Counted from the stretch's first letter, positions 44,017 to 53,010 are shown. The stretch: DNA of 64,000 bases from Bordetella parapertussis (GCA_945864585.1 CAMBCF010000002.1:1-64000); one strand, 5' to 3'. Numbers and translations: made by a program. Notes: generated by a model not told the origin, from the sequence alone.

Positions 44017-44976
44017 ATGAAAAATGCATGGTTAGTGATACTCGCCGGCTGGCTGCTGATCTCTCTGGGCGCGCACGCTGCCTACCCCACACGACGCATT
44101 GAAGTCGTGCCCGCGGGCAATGCGGGCGGCGGACTCGATACCGCCGCCCGCGCGCTGGATATCGCGTTGCACGAAACGCAGCTGCTCAGCCAGCCGATGG
44201 TCATCAACAATATGGGGGGTGCTGCGGGTGACGCCGCAAAAGCCTATGTGCACCAGAAGAAAGGCGACGCGCATGTGCTGTACGTCGAGAGCAATCGCAT
44301 TTATCAAAACAAGATCGTCGGCACCACGCAACTCGATTTCGACAATTTTGTGCCGCTGGCAAGGCTGATCACCGAGTACCTGGTGTGGGTGGTGCGTGCC
44401 GACGCCCCGCTGCGCAGCGCCAAAGACATTCTCGATCAGGTCAAAGGCGACCCCACTTCGGTCACCTTCGGCGTCGGGTCCATGCCCAGCAACGATTACT
44501 TCAATATCCTGCGCCCGGCGATGCAGCACGGCGCAGATTACAAAAAGCTGCGCATTGCAGCGTTCAGGGGCAATTTGAACATTCAGTTGCTGGGCGGCCA
44601 CGTGCAGGTAATTTCAACCACCGTATCCGAAGCAAAGGAGCACGCCAAAGCCGGCAAAGCGCGGCTGATCGCGACTTCTGCGCCCTCGCCGCAGGGCGGC
44701 GAATTGAAGGGCGTGCCACACTGGCGCGGCATGGGCATCGACATGCAAGTGCTGCATTGGCGCGGCCTGTTCGCTCCCCCCGGCACGCCCCGCGAGGTGG
44801 TGGCATTCTGGGACGAGCGCCTCGGCAAGCTGATGAAAACCGAAGCGTGGAAAAAAGCGCTGGATCAATACGGCTGGGCGGACGCGTTTGCGGATTCCGC
44901 GCAGTTCAAGCGCGAGCTGGAAGCCGAACGTGAGGTTACCGCTAAGTTGCTGCGTGAACTGGGGTTTGCGAAGTGA
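44017..44976 (+). CDS. Bug/TctC-family periplasmic solute receptor, divergent
   Basis: The 319-residue protein has a signal peptide (MKNAWLVILAGWLLISLGAH), then YPTRRIEVVPAGNAGGGLDT and the ligand-loop region MVINNMGGAAGDAAKAYVHQ. It lacks the NRPG signature of the other Bug genes here and looks closer to true TctC. Ligand unknown. It is transcribed away from MmgE/PrpD and ends at a BIME-like repeat between convergent genes. Confidence 0.85.
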   Translation: MKNAWLVILAGWLLISLGAHAAYPTRRIEVVPAGNAGGGLDTAARALDIALHETQLLSQPMVINNMGGAAGDAAKAYVHQKKGDAHVLYVESNRIYQNKIVGTTQLDFDNFVPLARLITEYLVWVVRADAPLRSAKDILDQVKGDPTSVTFGVGSMPSNDYFNILRPAMQHGADYKKLRIAAFRGNLNIQLLGGHVQVISTTVSEAKEHAKAGKARLIATSAPSPQGGELKGVPHWRGMGIDMQVLHWRGLFAPPGTPREVVAFWDERLGKLMKTEAWKKALDQYGWADAFADSAQFKRELEAEREVTAKLLRELGFAK

Positions 44977-44991
44977 CCCAATCAATTATTC

Positions 44992-45089
44992 GTGGGTTAG
45001 GCGCGCCCTTTGCGCCATAACCCACCGGGTAGTATCGATATGCATGCGGGACGGTGGGTTACGGCGACAAACCCCGTCGCCTAACCCAC
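44992..45089. repeat. BIME-like element between convergent genes, copy 1
   Basis: GTGGGTTAGGCGCGCCCTTT begins a hairpin closing with GCGCCATAACCCAC (to 45025). A second hairpin GGTGGGTTACGGCG and CGTCGCCTAACCCAC ends at 45089. The same design, about 110 bases, recurs at 52901-53010. Both lie between two convergent genes and may act as a two-way terminator. Confidence 0.8.
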
Positions 45090-45095
45090 AAATTC

Positions 45096-46121
45096 CTACC
45101 TTCCCGCCAGTGTCGGCAATATACGCAGCGCATTGTCGCGATCAATGGCACGCCGCTCTGCCGCGGTGAAGCGCTGATACTTTGCCAGCCCCTCGTTGAC
45201 TTCCGCGCCGGTGCGGAACGGATAATCCGTGCCATATAAAAACTGCGACACCGGCGCGATGTGCAGCAGCGCATCGAGTGCGCCCGGATGATTGCCCTGC
45301 GCCATGTCGTAGTAGAACTTCGACAGCTCATGCCTGAAGCCGTTGGGCAGTTTTTCCTTGATGCCCTTGATCGTCGTTTCCTCGCGCTGGAAGCGCGACA
45401 CCAGAAATGGCGTAACGCCGCCGCCGTGCGAAAAAATCCATTGGATGTCCGGATAACGCGCGGCCGCGCCGTGAAACATCAGGCTCGCCATGGTGCGCGT
45501 GGTATCCACCGCGTATTCGATGGTGCCCACAGATACGGGTGCGGGAATTTTGCCGCAGCATTGCGGCGCCAGCGGATGCGTGTACACCACCGCCTTACGG
45601 CGGTTCAGTTCTTCAAGCACCGGCCAGAAGGCAGGGTCACCCAGATAGCGGCCACCGTAACTCGTCATTAAACAAAAACCTTCCGCCTTGAGTGTGTCCA
45701 GCGCATAGGCAATTTCAGCAAGGCTGCCTTCGGTATCGGTATACGGCAGCGCGGCGAAGCTGCCGAAGCGGCCTTTATGCTCACTGGTGACTTTGGTGGA
45801 ATATTCATTAGCCTCGCGCGCGAGCGTGCGTCCGAGGGCAACGTCGCCGATCGCTATCGCCGGTTGTATCAACGACAGCAGCGAGGTCTGTATGCCGCTC
45901 TTGTCCATGTCGTCGAGCGACATTTGCACCGACCATTTGGCGTGGCCCTGCCCGCGCTGCTTTAACGCCGCGGAGTAGCCGGGTGACACAAAGTGATGAT
46001 GTACATCGATGCGCTGCGGCTTTGCGCCGGCACCATCGGTGGACGCGCAACCGTGCAGAAAGGTGCTCACGCCGAGCGCCGCCATGCCTGCTAAAAATTC
46101 GCGCCGATTCCGTTCACTCAT
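45096..46121 (-). CDS. Amidohydrolase-family enzyme with Tat-type lipoprotein signal
   Basis: The 341-residue protein has a twin-arginine signal (RNRREFLAG, residues 4-12) and a lipobox (FLHGCAST). The mature part is a metal-dependent TIM barrel: IDVHHHFVSP holds the first metal histidines, VVYTHPLAPQC the next, IFSHGGGVTPF another and GTDYPFRTG the catalytic Asp. It resembles aminocarboxymuconate-semialdehyde decarboxylase-type enzymes. A folded, lipid-anchored periplasmic form of that family is unusual. It is the last gene of a five-gene operon. Confidence 0.87.
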   Translation of the reverse strand: MSERNRREFLAGMAALGVSTFLHGCASTDGAGAKPQRIDVHHHFVSPGYSAALKQRGQGHAKWSVQMSLDDMDKSGIQTSLLSLIQPAIAIGDVALGRTLAREANEYSTKVTSEHKGRFGSFAALPYTDTEGSLAEIAYALDTLKAEGFCLMTSYGGRYLGDPAFWPVLEELNRRKAVVYTHPLAPQCCGKIPAPVSVGTIEYAVDTTRTMASLMFHGAAARYPDIQWIFSHGGGVTPFLVSRFQREETTIKGIKEKLPNGFRHELSKFYYDMAQGNHPGALDALLHIAPVSQFLYGTDYPFRTGAEVNEGLAKYQRFTAAERRAIDRDNALRILPTLAGR

Positions 46122-46163
46122 GAATACTCCTCGTTAATATTTTATTTAAAAACACACGTTACA

Positions 46164-47738
46164 TCACTTTTCACACAATGCTGCCACTGCCATTTCGCGC
46201 AATCTGGTTTTTTGTATTTTGTTCCCATTCGCACTCGCTGTAAACGGAAACACAGCTATGGGCAACACGTGGTGCGGCACTTTGTAGTTCGCAATTTGTT
46301 TTTTGCAATGCGCGATCAGCGCGGCTTCGTCGACGCCCGCGCCGTTTTTCGGCAACACAAACGCCACCGGCATCGGGCCGCGCGGGCCGTCGATACCCAC
46401 CACCTGACTCACTGCCACTGTGGGATGCGCATCGAGCACAGCCTCGATCTCCAGCGGGTTCACCAAAAACCCCGACAGCCGCAACACATCACCGATGCGC
46501 GACAAATACACAAACTCGCCCTCACGCACGGTATAGCCCAGATCACCGCTTTTGAAAAATCCGTCGGTGGTGAATGCCGCCGCGGTGGCTTGCGGGTTGC
46601 CGTAATAAGCCATCATGCAGCTTGGCCCCTTGAATTCCAGTTCGCCCTGTTCGCCGTGCGGCAGGATCGCGCCGGTGTCGGTGTGCCGCGCACGCACCTG
46701 CGTCTCTGCCGTAATCAATTTGCCACCGCCGATTTCGCGTTGCTCCGGTGACGCATCCGCGGATTGCTGCGACAGCACGGCCTGCATTTCACTGGAGCCG
46801 TAGATGCCGATCATGCGCAGACCGCGTGCATCCGCGGCACGCGCCTGCCCCGCGCGCACGCCCAGCACCACGCGCACGCTGGGATACGGTATCGGTAGCG
46901 GCGACGCTTCGCGCAATTGCGCCACCACGTCACCGGTGGCGTGTATATGCGTGACGGCATACTTGTTGATGGCGCGCGCGGCGGCCTGCGCTTCAAACGT
47001 GGGCATCATGACCAGCGGACGCGCGCCTGCCAGCGGACTCATGGCGTTGCTCATGCCAAAGGTGCCGCACATCGGCGCACTCAACAGCGTGCAGGCGTCC
47101 GCATCGCCATAGCCGAAACCGCGCGCCGCCTCCGCCGCGTGACTGGCAATGGATGCCTGATGGTGCAGCACGAATTTGGGCAGTTTGGTGGTGCCTGAGG
47201 TGGTGAAGATCAGACAGCCCAGAGCGGGCCGCGCGTGATCGTGCGCATAAGGCGTGCGCTGCGCGAGGTCGCGATACGCCATCACCGGATGACTGAGGAT
47301 TTCATGGCGCGGCGGCGCATCGTCGCGTTCGCCATAGGCCACGATGGTCTTCAGCTCCTTGAGTGCTTCGACACCGGCGTCGCGCAGTATGCCGTCGAAA
47401 TCGATGTACCGGAAACCGGGCCAGTAGATAAGCACCCTGGCGCCGGAACGCCCGACGATGTCGGCGATCTCGCTCGAGCGAAAGCGCGTGTTGACCGCCA
47501 CCACGATCGCACCCAGCCGCGCGCACGCAAAAAAACACGCAAACCACGCCATCACATTGGGCAACCACAGCGCCACGCGGTCGCCCTCACGCACGCCCAG
47601 ATCGTGCAGCCCCTGCGCCACCCTGCGGCTTTCGTCATCCAGGGCGGCTGCAGTCACCGGCGTGTCGCGATCAATGAGGGCGACGCCGCCTGCCGCAACG
47701 CGACGCGCGAGCAATTCTGTCAGTGTTTGCGGATTCAT
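46164..47738 (-). CDS. Acyl-CoA synthetase (class I AMP-forming ligase)
   Basis: The 524-residue protein has the AMP-binding P-loop LIFTTSGTTKLPKFVLHH, motif IGIYGSSEMQ, the hinge region KSGDLGYTVREGEFVYLSRI with GDVLRLSGFLVNP, and the catalytic lysine in NGNKIQKTRLREM. It activates a carboxylic acid as a CoA thioester. Its ATG overlaps the stop of a Bug receptor gene (ATGA), suggesting that the receptor delivers its acid substrate. Confidence 0.92.
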   Translation of the reverse strand: MNPQTLTELLARRVAAGGVALIDRDTPVTAAALDDESRRVAQGLHDLGVREGDRVALWLPNVMAWFACFFACARLGAIVVAVNTRFRSSEIADIVGRSGARVLIYWPGFRYIDFDGILRDAGVEALKELKTIVAYGERDDAPPRHEILSHPVMAYRDLAQRTPYAHDHARPALGCLIFTTSGTTKLPKFVLHHQASIASHAAEAARGFGYGDADACTLLSAPMCGTFGMSNAMSPLAGARPLVMMPTFEAQAAARAINKYAVTHIHATGDVVAQLREASPLPIPYPSVRVVLGVRAGQARAADARGLRMIGIYGSSEMQAVLSQQSADASPEQREIGGGKLITAETQVRARHTDTGAILPHGEQGELEFKGPSCMMAYYGNPQATAAAFTTDGFFKSGDLGYTVREGEFVYLSRIGDVLRLSGFLVNPLEIEAVLDAHPTVAVSQVVGIDGPRGPMPVAFVLPKNGAGVDEAALIAHCKKQIANYKVPHHVLPIAVFPFTASANGNKIQKTRLREMAVAALCEK

Positions 47739-48721
47739 TCGACTTTCATGCCCACGGCTTTGACCAATTTGCCGTAGCGCGCCAGCTCTGATTTGATCAT
47801 CTCGCCCAGTTGCTGCGGCGTGCCTGCTTCCGGCTCGTAGCCTTGTGCGGCGAGGCGCTCGCGCACTTCCGGTGACTTGATGATTGCCGCTATTTCAGCG
47901 TTCAGCCGGTCAACAACGGCTTTCGACGTGCCGCGCGGCGCGACCGTCGCATTCCAGCCGCGCATATCGTAGCCTGCCACGCCGCTCTCCGCGATGGTCG
48001 GCGTTTGCGCCGCCAGCGGCGAACGCTGTGCACTGGTGACCGCGAGTAAACGCAGCCGTCCAGTGCGCACGAACGCCTGCACCGCCGCCATGCTGGTGAA
48101 GCTCATCGACACCTGTCCGCCAACCAGATCGGTGAGCGCCGGCGCGCTGCCTTTATACGGAATGTGGCGGATGTCGATGCCGGCCATGCTGTTTAAAAGC
48201 TCGCCGCAAAAATGCCCGCCCGCGCCGACACCCGCCGAGGAATAGGTAAGCGCGCCGGGTCGCGCCTTGGCGAGCGCCACCAATTGCTTTATATCGTGCG
48301 CCGGCAGCGATGGATGCACCACCAGCACCAGGGACTGCGTCGCCAGCAGCGCCACCGGCTCGAAATCGCGCACCACGTCATACGGCAGCTTCAAGCGAAC
48401 ATTGGGCACGATGGCAAACGTGGTGTGGCTGCTCACCAGCACGGTGTAACCGTCGGGCGCTGCCTTCGCCACCAGCTCCGTGCCGATGATGGTGCTGCCA
48501 CCCGGACGATTGTCGATGATCACCTGCTGCGCCAGCCGCTTGGTTAATTCATCGGCATAGGCGCGGGCAATGATGTCGTTGCCGCCGCCCGGCGGATACG
48601 GCACGATGATGCGCACCGCGCGTGCGGGGTAAATTTGCTGCGCGTGGCTGCTGCCAGCGCCTAAGCCGCTTACTATGAAGCAATAAAAAAATACTCTTAA
48701 AAACAGATACTTACGTATCAT
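47735..48721 (-). CDS. Bug/TctC-family periplasmic solute receptor
   Basis: The 328-residue protein has a signal peptide and the Bug signatures VRIIVPYPPGGGNDIIARAY, VIIDNRPGGSTIIGTELVAK and HIPYKGSAPALTDLVGGQVS. It overlaps the acyl-CoA synthetase gene by four bases and begins one base after the pirin stop region, so it belongs to one operon with pirin, a second Bug gene, the ligase and an amidohydrolase. Confidence 0.92.
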   Translation of the reverse strand: MIRKYLFLRVFFYCFIVSGLGAGSSHAQQIYPARAVRIIVPYPPGGGNDIIARAYADELTKRLAQQVIIDNRPGGSTIIGTELVAKAAPDGYTVLVSSHTTFAIVPNVRLKLPYDVVRDFEPVALLATQSLVLVVHPSLPAHDIKQLVALAKARPGALTYSSAGVGAGGHFCGELLNSMAGIDIRHIPYKGSAPALTDLVGGQVSMSFTSMAAVQAFVRTGRLRLLAVTSAQRSPLAAQTPTIAESGVAGYDMRGWNATVAPRGTSKAVVDRLNAEIAAIIKSPEVRERLAAQGYEPEAGTPQQLGEMIKSELARYGKLVKAVGMKVE

Positions 48722-48722
48722 T

Positions 48723-49571
48723 TCAGGCAGTCAGTGTGCCATTCTGATAATCGCGCACGGCTTGTTCGACTTCCTCGCGCGTGTTCATCACAAACGGGCC
48801 GTATTGCACAATAGGCTCGCGCAGCGGTTTGCCGGCCAGCAGCAGAAAACGCGCTGCGCCGCCATCGGCGGTGACAGTAATCTGATCGCCGGATGACAAC
48901 ACGCCGCCGCTGCGCGTCTGCAACGCGCGCCCGCCGATCAGCAGATTGCCTCCGTAAACGTAGATAAACGCGCTGTAATCTTCAATCAGGTAGTGCGTGA
49001 AGGGCGAACCATTGGGCAGCTCAACATCGAGATACAGTGGATCGGTGGTGATGCCGGTAATCACACCGTCGGTCTCCACGCCCCCGACGTTAAGGGTTCC
49101 GGCAATGACCTTTGCGCTGCCGCCGTCGGCAAGGGTGACCTGCGGAATCTCGTGCGGCTCGATGTCGCGATACCACGCCGGTTTCATCTTCTCTGCCGCC
49201 GGCAGGTTGATCCACAACTGGAATCCGCGCATGCGCCCCTGCGTCTGCTGCGGCATTTCGGAGTGAATAATGCCGCGGCCTGCGGTCATCCATTGCGCGC
49301 CGCCGCTTTTGAGATCACCGCGATTGCCCATGTGATCTTCGTGCAGCAGGTGGCCGTCGAGCCTGTAGGGCACCGTCTCGAAGCCGCGATGCGGATGCGA
49401 GGGAAAACCCGCGATGTAGTCGTCGGGATTGTCGGTCGAAAACTCATCGAGCATCAGGAACGGATCCACGTAAAGGCCACGCTGGCTGCCGAGGCTGCGG
49501 CACAGTTTGACGCCGGCGCCATCGGAGGTGGGCACGGATGGAATCACCTGCTGCAGGGTGCGGACGGTCAT
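48723..49571 (-). CDS. Pirin-family protein
   Basis: The 282-residue bicupin has the pirin N-terminal metal-binding region: FPSHPHRGFETVPYRLDGHL and LLHEDHMGNRG then QWMTAGRGIIHSEMP, with His ligands. Bacterial pirins act as quercetinases or as regulators; which is true here is unclear. Homology begins at MTVRTLQQV (49571). It lies between two Bug genes without gaps, an odd position for a pirin. Confidence 0.9.
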   Translation of the reverse strand: MTVRTLQQVIPSVPTSDGAGVKLCRSLGSQRGLYVDPFLMLDEFSTDNPDDYIAGFPSHPHRGFETVPYRLDGHLLHEDHMGNRGDLKSGGAQWMTAGRGIIHSEMPQQTQGRMRGFQLWINLPAAEKMKPAWYRDIEPHEIPQVTLADGGSAKVIAGTLNVGGVETDGVITGITTDPLYLDVELPNGSPFTHYLIEDYSAFIYVYGGNLLIGGRALQTRSGGVLSSGDQITVTADGGAARFLLLAGKPLREPIVQYGPFVMNTREEVEQAVRDYQNGTLTA

Positions 49572-49575
49572 TGTT

Positions 49576-50568
49576 CTAGTCTGCCCTGATGTTCGCCGCG
49601 CGGGCAATTTTGGTGAATGCCGCTATTTCATCGGCGACGATCCTGTCGAACTCACCTGGCGCCGTAGGCCGCGGCTCCAGCCCTATCGGCAGCCAGCGTT
49701 GCTTCACCTCCGCATCGCTGAGTATGCGGCGGATCTCACTGTTTAATTTTGCAATCACCGGCCTGGGCGCCTGCGACGAGGTGAGCATGCCGAACCACAA
49801 ATCGGCGCGAAAGCCCGGCAGTCCCGCCTCCGCCAACGAGGGCATATCGGGCAGCAGCGCGTCGCGCTGCAACGACGACACGCCCAGCCCCACCACGCGC
49901 CCCTCTTTCACCATATTGATCGCGTTAGCAATTGGCGCCATGAACAAATGCACGCGCCCGCTGATGGTTTCGGTCAGCGCTTCTGGTATGCCTTTGAACG
50001 GCACATGCACGATGTTGATCGCAGCAGCCGCCTTGAACTGCTCGGCGGCAAAATGCGAACCGCTGCCCACACCCGCCGAGGAGAAATTGAGCTGCCCCGG
50101 TTTGGCCTTCGCCGCCGCCAGAAAATCCTTCAGCGTCTTCGCCCCCAGCGCGGGTGCCGCCACCAGCAGATATTTGGACACCGCAGTTTGTGTAATGCCC
50201 GACAGATCCCTGACAGTGTCGTATGGCAATTTGGCGTAAATCGCCGGGCTTACCGCGTGCGCCGGCGACACCGACAGCAAAGTGTAGCCATCCGGGTTCG
50301 CAGTCGCGACAAGGTTCGCACCCACCGTACCACCCGCGCCGGGACGGTTATCGACGATTACCTGCTGCTTTAACGATTCGGTGAGCTTCTGCGCAATGTA
50401 GCGCGCAGTGATGTCAGGGCCGCCGCCGGGCGTGAAGCCGATGATGATGCGGATCGGTTTGCGCGGGTAGTCGCTTGCGCTTGCGGCGGGTTGCGCCATG
50501 GCGTGCCCACTCATCAGCAAGGCGAACGCCGCGCCCGCGTATGTGGTTATTTCCTGCCGCGTCATCAT
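49576..50568 (-). CDS. Bug/TctC-family periplasmic solute receptor
   Basis: The 330-residue protein begins MMTRQEITTYAGAAFALLMS, a signal peptide, and has IRIIIGFTPGGGPDITARYI, VIVDNRPGAGGTVGANLVAT and HVPFKGIPEALTETISGRVH. Upstream GGAG is close to the two adjacent ATGs (50568, 50565); either may be used. The 50658 start lies in repeat DNA. First gene of the five-gene operon ending in the amidohydrolase. Confidence 0.92.
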   Translation of the reverse strand: MMTRQEITTYAGAAFALLMSGHAMAQPAASASDYPRKPIRIIIGFTPGGGPDITARYIAQKLTESLKQQVIVDNRPGAGGTVGANLVATANPDGYTLLSVSPAHAVSPAIYAKLPYDTVRDLSGITQTAVSKYLLVAAPALGAKTLKDFLAAAKAKPGQLNFSSAGVGSGSHFAAEQFKAAAAINIVHVPFKGIPEALTETISGRVHLFMAPIANAINMVKEGRVVGLGVSSLQRDALLPDMPSLAEAGLPGFRADLWFGMLTSSQAPRPVIAKLNSEIRRILSDAEVKQRWLPIGLEPRPTAPGEFDRIVADEIAAFTKIARAANIRAD

Positions 50569-50626
50569 CGCTCCGATTTTTTTTCGATAACTGACAGTTG
50601 AACGAAATCGAACATTCAAACTAACT

Positions 50627-50735
50627 GTCATTCCCGCGCAGGCGGGAATCCATAACACCGTGCTCTATGAGAAATCGTATGGGTTCCCGCCGCAGCCTGC
50701 CCTCGAATGCTTTAGTCGGAGGCGGGAACGACAGT
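50627..50735. repeat. CATTCCCGCGCAGGCGGGAAT inverted pair upstream of the operon
   Basis: TGTCATTCCCGCGCAGGCGG at 50627 faces GGTTCCCGCCGC (50682) and GGAGGCGGGAACGACAG near 50719-50735. It occupies the region where the promoter of the Bug-pirin operon should be. Confidence 0.75.
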
Positions 50736-50821
50736 TTAGTTGTGCTTTGCATTTTATCATTCAAGCCGAGTATGGACTTCGCACGAAACGCACGAGTCGC
50801 GCGGATATAATCATTGCGCCC

Positions 50822-50956
50822 ATGCCCATCGTTCTGATTCTCACACTTTCCACCGCACTGTTCGGTGCGTTCGGCGCGGCACTCGGACTTGTGCCGGTAT
50901 TCTGGATTTGCGCGCTGCTGTTGGGTGGCGGCGCGAGTACGCATCGGGGGAAGTAG
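50822..50956 (+). CDS. Possible 44-residue membrane peptide
   Basis: ATG 50822 opens MPIVLILTLSTALFGAFGAA, then LGLVPVFWICALLLGGGAST and a basic end: two hydrophobic stretches with a glycine-rich turn. TATAAT (50805-50810 region) lies just upstream and there is no good ribosome site. It is the only coding candidate in the 563-base gap 50569-51131. Expression is unproven. Confidence 0.4.
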   Translation: MPIVLILTLSTALFGAFGAALGLVPVFWICALLLGGGASTHRGK

Positions 50957-50984
50957 GATATTGCTTCCAAGAACAGGATAGCTT

Positions 50985-51086
50985 GTAGGTTGGGCTGAGC
51001 CTGCGAAGCCCAACATCACAGCGACGACGATCCCAATCAATCTGCGTTTTGAGCGAGCCGTTGTCGGGCTTTTCAGCCCAACCTAC
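50985..51086. repeat. REP pair of the RAYT family
   Basis: GTAGGTTGGGCTGAGCCTGC then GAAGCCCAAC (50985-51014) faces a decayed copy TTGTCGGGCTTTTCAGCCCA then ACCTAC (51060-51086). Confidence 0.8.
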
Positions 51087-51098
51087 AGCACTCAGAAC

Positions 51099-51128
51099 CA
51101 TTCGGCGCAATGGGATTGCGCCCTACAA
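51099..51128. repeat. GCGCAATGGGATTGCGCCCTAC repeat
   Basis: Same unit as the arms at 717-789. It lies three bases before the stop of the quinone oxidoreductase-like gene and directly after a REP pair. Confidence 0.7.
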
Positions 51129-51131
51129 GCG

Positions 51132-52106
51132 CTACTGCACCCGCACCACCACCTTCCCCATCTGCGCATCCGACTCCATGTAACGCTTCGCCGCCGGCAG
51201 GTCGGCAAACGCATACACCTTGTCCACCACCGGCGTGATGCGCCCGTCGTTTAACATCGGCAGCACGTCGCGGATGAAGTTGCGCATCACTTCGGCGCGT
51301 TCTTCAGTGGTCATTTTGCTGTTGGAAACGCCATACACCTCGAAGCGGTTGGCGTGCAGCGCGGTGAGGTCGATCTCGGCCTTATGCACGCCGTCGACAT
51401 AACCGACGATGCCGATGCGCCCTTTGCGCGCGAGCGAACTCATCAATTCCGCAAATACCGAGCCGCCCACCAGATTGATGGCAAGGTCAGCGCCTTTGCC
51501 GCCGGTGAGTTCCTTCACTTTCGCGGCAAAATCCGGTTTGCGCGTCTGGATGCCGTGATCCATGCCCAGCGCTTTCAGCTTCGCCAGCTTGTCGGCGGAG
51601 CCCGAGGTGCCGATCACGGTGCAGCCCAATGCCTTGCCGATTTGCACCGCCGCCACGCCCACGCCCGACGACGCGCCGGCCACCAGCAGCGTTTCGCCTT
51701 TTTTCAACTTGCCGTACGGCGGATAGATCAATTCATAAGCGGTGAGATACGCCACCCCCACCGAAGCCGCCTGCTCCCACGTCATGCGTTCCGGCAGCGG
51801 CATCAGTTGCTCGGCGCGCGCACTGCAATATTCAGCCCAGCCGCCCATCACGCGCCCAAATACTTTGTCGCCCACTTTGAAGCCGCTGACGCCCGCACCC
51901 ACCGCATGCACCACGCCGGCGCCATCGCCGCCGCCGAGTTTCAGCGGCCCGCCATGCACCACGCTGCCGACGATGAGTTCGCCGCGATTGAGCGACGAAC
52001 CATGATTGCGTATGACGACTTCGCCCGCCTTGGGTTCGGGTATCGGCAACTCGCGATATTCAAGTGTGACGGATTGATGGTCAGATTTTATCCAGCAGGT
52101 TTTCAT
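51132..52106 (-). CDS. Zinc-type alcohol dehydrogenase-like/quinone oxidoreductase
   Basis: The 324-residue MDR-superfamily enzyme begins MKTCWIKSDHQSVTLEYREL and has the GroES-like domain with GGGDGAGVVHAVGAGVSGFK and the Rossmann motif LLVAGASSGVGVAAVQIGKA. Zinc ligands of classical ADH are missing, so it is an NADPH quinone oxidoreductase or enoyl reductase type. ATG 52106 is chosen by homology. It is divergent from the membrane protein at 52200. Confidence 0.88.
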   Translation of the reverse strand: MKTCWIKSDHQSVTLEYRELPIPEPKAGEVVIRNHGSSLNRGELIVGSVVHGGPLKLGGGDGAGVVHAVGAGVSGFKVGDKVFGRVMGGWAEYCSARAEQLMPLPERMTWEQAASVGVAYLTAYELIYPPYGKLKKGETLLVAGASSGVGVAAVQIGKALGCTVIGTSGSADKLAKLKALGMDHGIQTRKPDFAAKVKELTGGKGADLAINLVGGSVFAELMSSLARKGRIGIVGYVDGVHKAEIDLTALHANRFEVYGVSNSKMTTEERAEVMRNFIRDVLPMLNDGRITPVVDKVYAFADLPAAKRYMESDAQMGKVVVRVQ

Positions 52107-52199
52107 GGCAGCTCCGTTCGCTATTGAAAGATTGAGGTTATGCAAGAGTATGAATGGCCGGGACGGCGTCCCACAGCTTTGTTATTATCGCACCCTGCC

Positions 52200-52892
52200 A
52201 TGCTCACTGAAACCCGCGTCACTCGTGACAACCTGCGCGCGGCGCTAATCTGCGCCGTGATCGTGCTCGGCCTCGCCTTCGACCAGTGGGTGCCGTTCTG
52301 GGGACAGACGCTGACCAGCGTGGGGCTGTGGTTTCTGCTGTTGCACTGGGTGCGCCACGCGGCGCGCGAAGAACAAATCACGCTCACGGCGTGCGTGGTT
52401 TACGCCACGCTGGGCGAATGTTTTCTGTCGCTGGTGTGGGGCCTTTACGACTACCGGCTCGGCAATATTCCGGCGTTCGTGCCGCCCGGACATGCGCTGC
52501 TGCTGATGCTCGGCATCATTATTACCGAACGCCTGCGTGACTGGATCACCTGGTTCGTGCCGCTGGCCGCCGCACCCTTCGTGCTGCTGTTGGCTGTGCG
52601 CGGAATCGACACTTTCGGCTTATTGCTGTTTGCGATACTGATCCTGTGCATGATTTTCAGCCACGCGCGCAAGCTTTACGCAGTGATGTTCATACTGTCT
52701 CTCACCATGGAAATCTACGGCACCTGGATCGGCAACTGGTCATGGCGGCCGGTGACGCCGTGGCTCGAACTCACCACCACCAATCCGCCGCTGGCAGCAG
52801 GCGTGTTTTACTGTGTGCTGGATTTTTTGGTGATGTCCACGGTTAAATCGTGGCGCGAACGCGGTGTGGCGTTGGCGGCACAGGCGGCATGA
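52200..52892 (+). CDS. Integral membrane protein, unknown
   Basis: The 230-residue protein has seven or so hydrophobic segments, with a long aromatic-rich start (LICAVIVLGLAFDQWVPFWG) and LTMEIYGTWIGNWSWRPVTP near the end. A Trp-rich, His-poor pattern recalls small uncharacterised inner-membrane families. No catalytic motif is seen. ATG 52200 is preferred to ATG 52140, which would overlap the divergent gene's leader. It ends at a BIME-like element shared with ygiQ. Confidence 0.75.
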   Translation: MLTETRVTRDNLRAALICAVIVLGLAFDQWVPFWGQTLTSVGLWFLLLHWVRHAAREEQITLTACVVYATLGECFLSLVWGLYDYRLGNIPAFVPPGHALLLMLGIIITERLRDWITWFVPLAAAPFVLLLAVRGIDTFGLLLFAILILCMIFSHARKLYAVMFILSLTMEIYGTWIGNWSWRPVTPWLELTTTNPPLAAGVFYCVLDFLVMSTVKSWRERGVALAAQAA

Positions 52893-52900
52893 CCGCACTT

Positions 52901-53010
52901 CGTAGGGCGGGTTAGGTGCGCCCTTTGCACCGTAACCCGCCGAGCGGATCAATACGCAAGCGGCACGGCGGGTTACGGCCCCCAACCCCTCGCGCCTAAC
53001 CCGCCCTACG
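52901..53010. repeat. BIME-like element between convergent genes, copy 2
   Basis: CGTAGGGCGGGTTAGGTGCG with CACCGTAACCCGCC, then CGGCGGGTTACGGCC with CGCGCCTAACCCGCCCTACG. The last bases (53006-53010) overlap ygiQ and provide its TAG stop. Confidence 0.85.

Noticed and set aside
42821..44020. 399-codon frame opposite the second MmgE/PrpD gene
   Set aside because: Long only because of GC skew at codon position 3; composition is Arg/His-rich and no family is visible.
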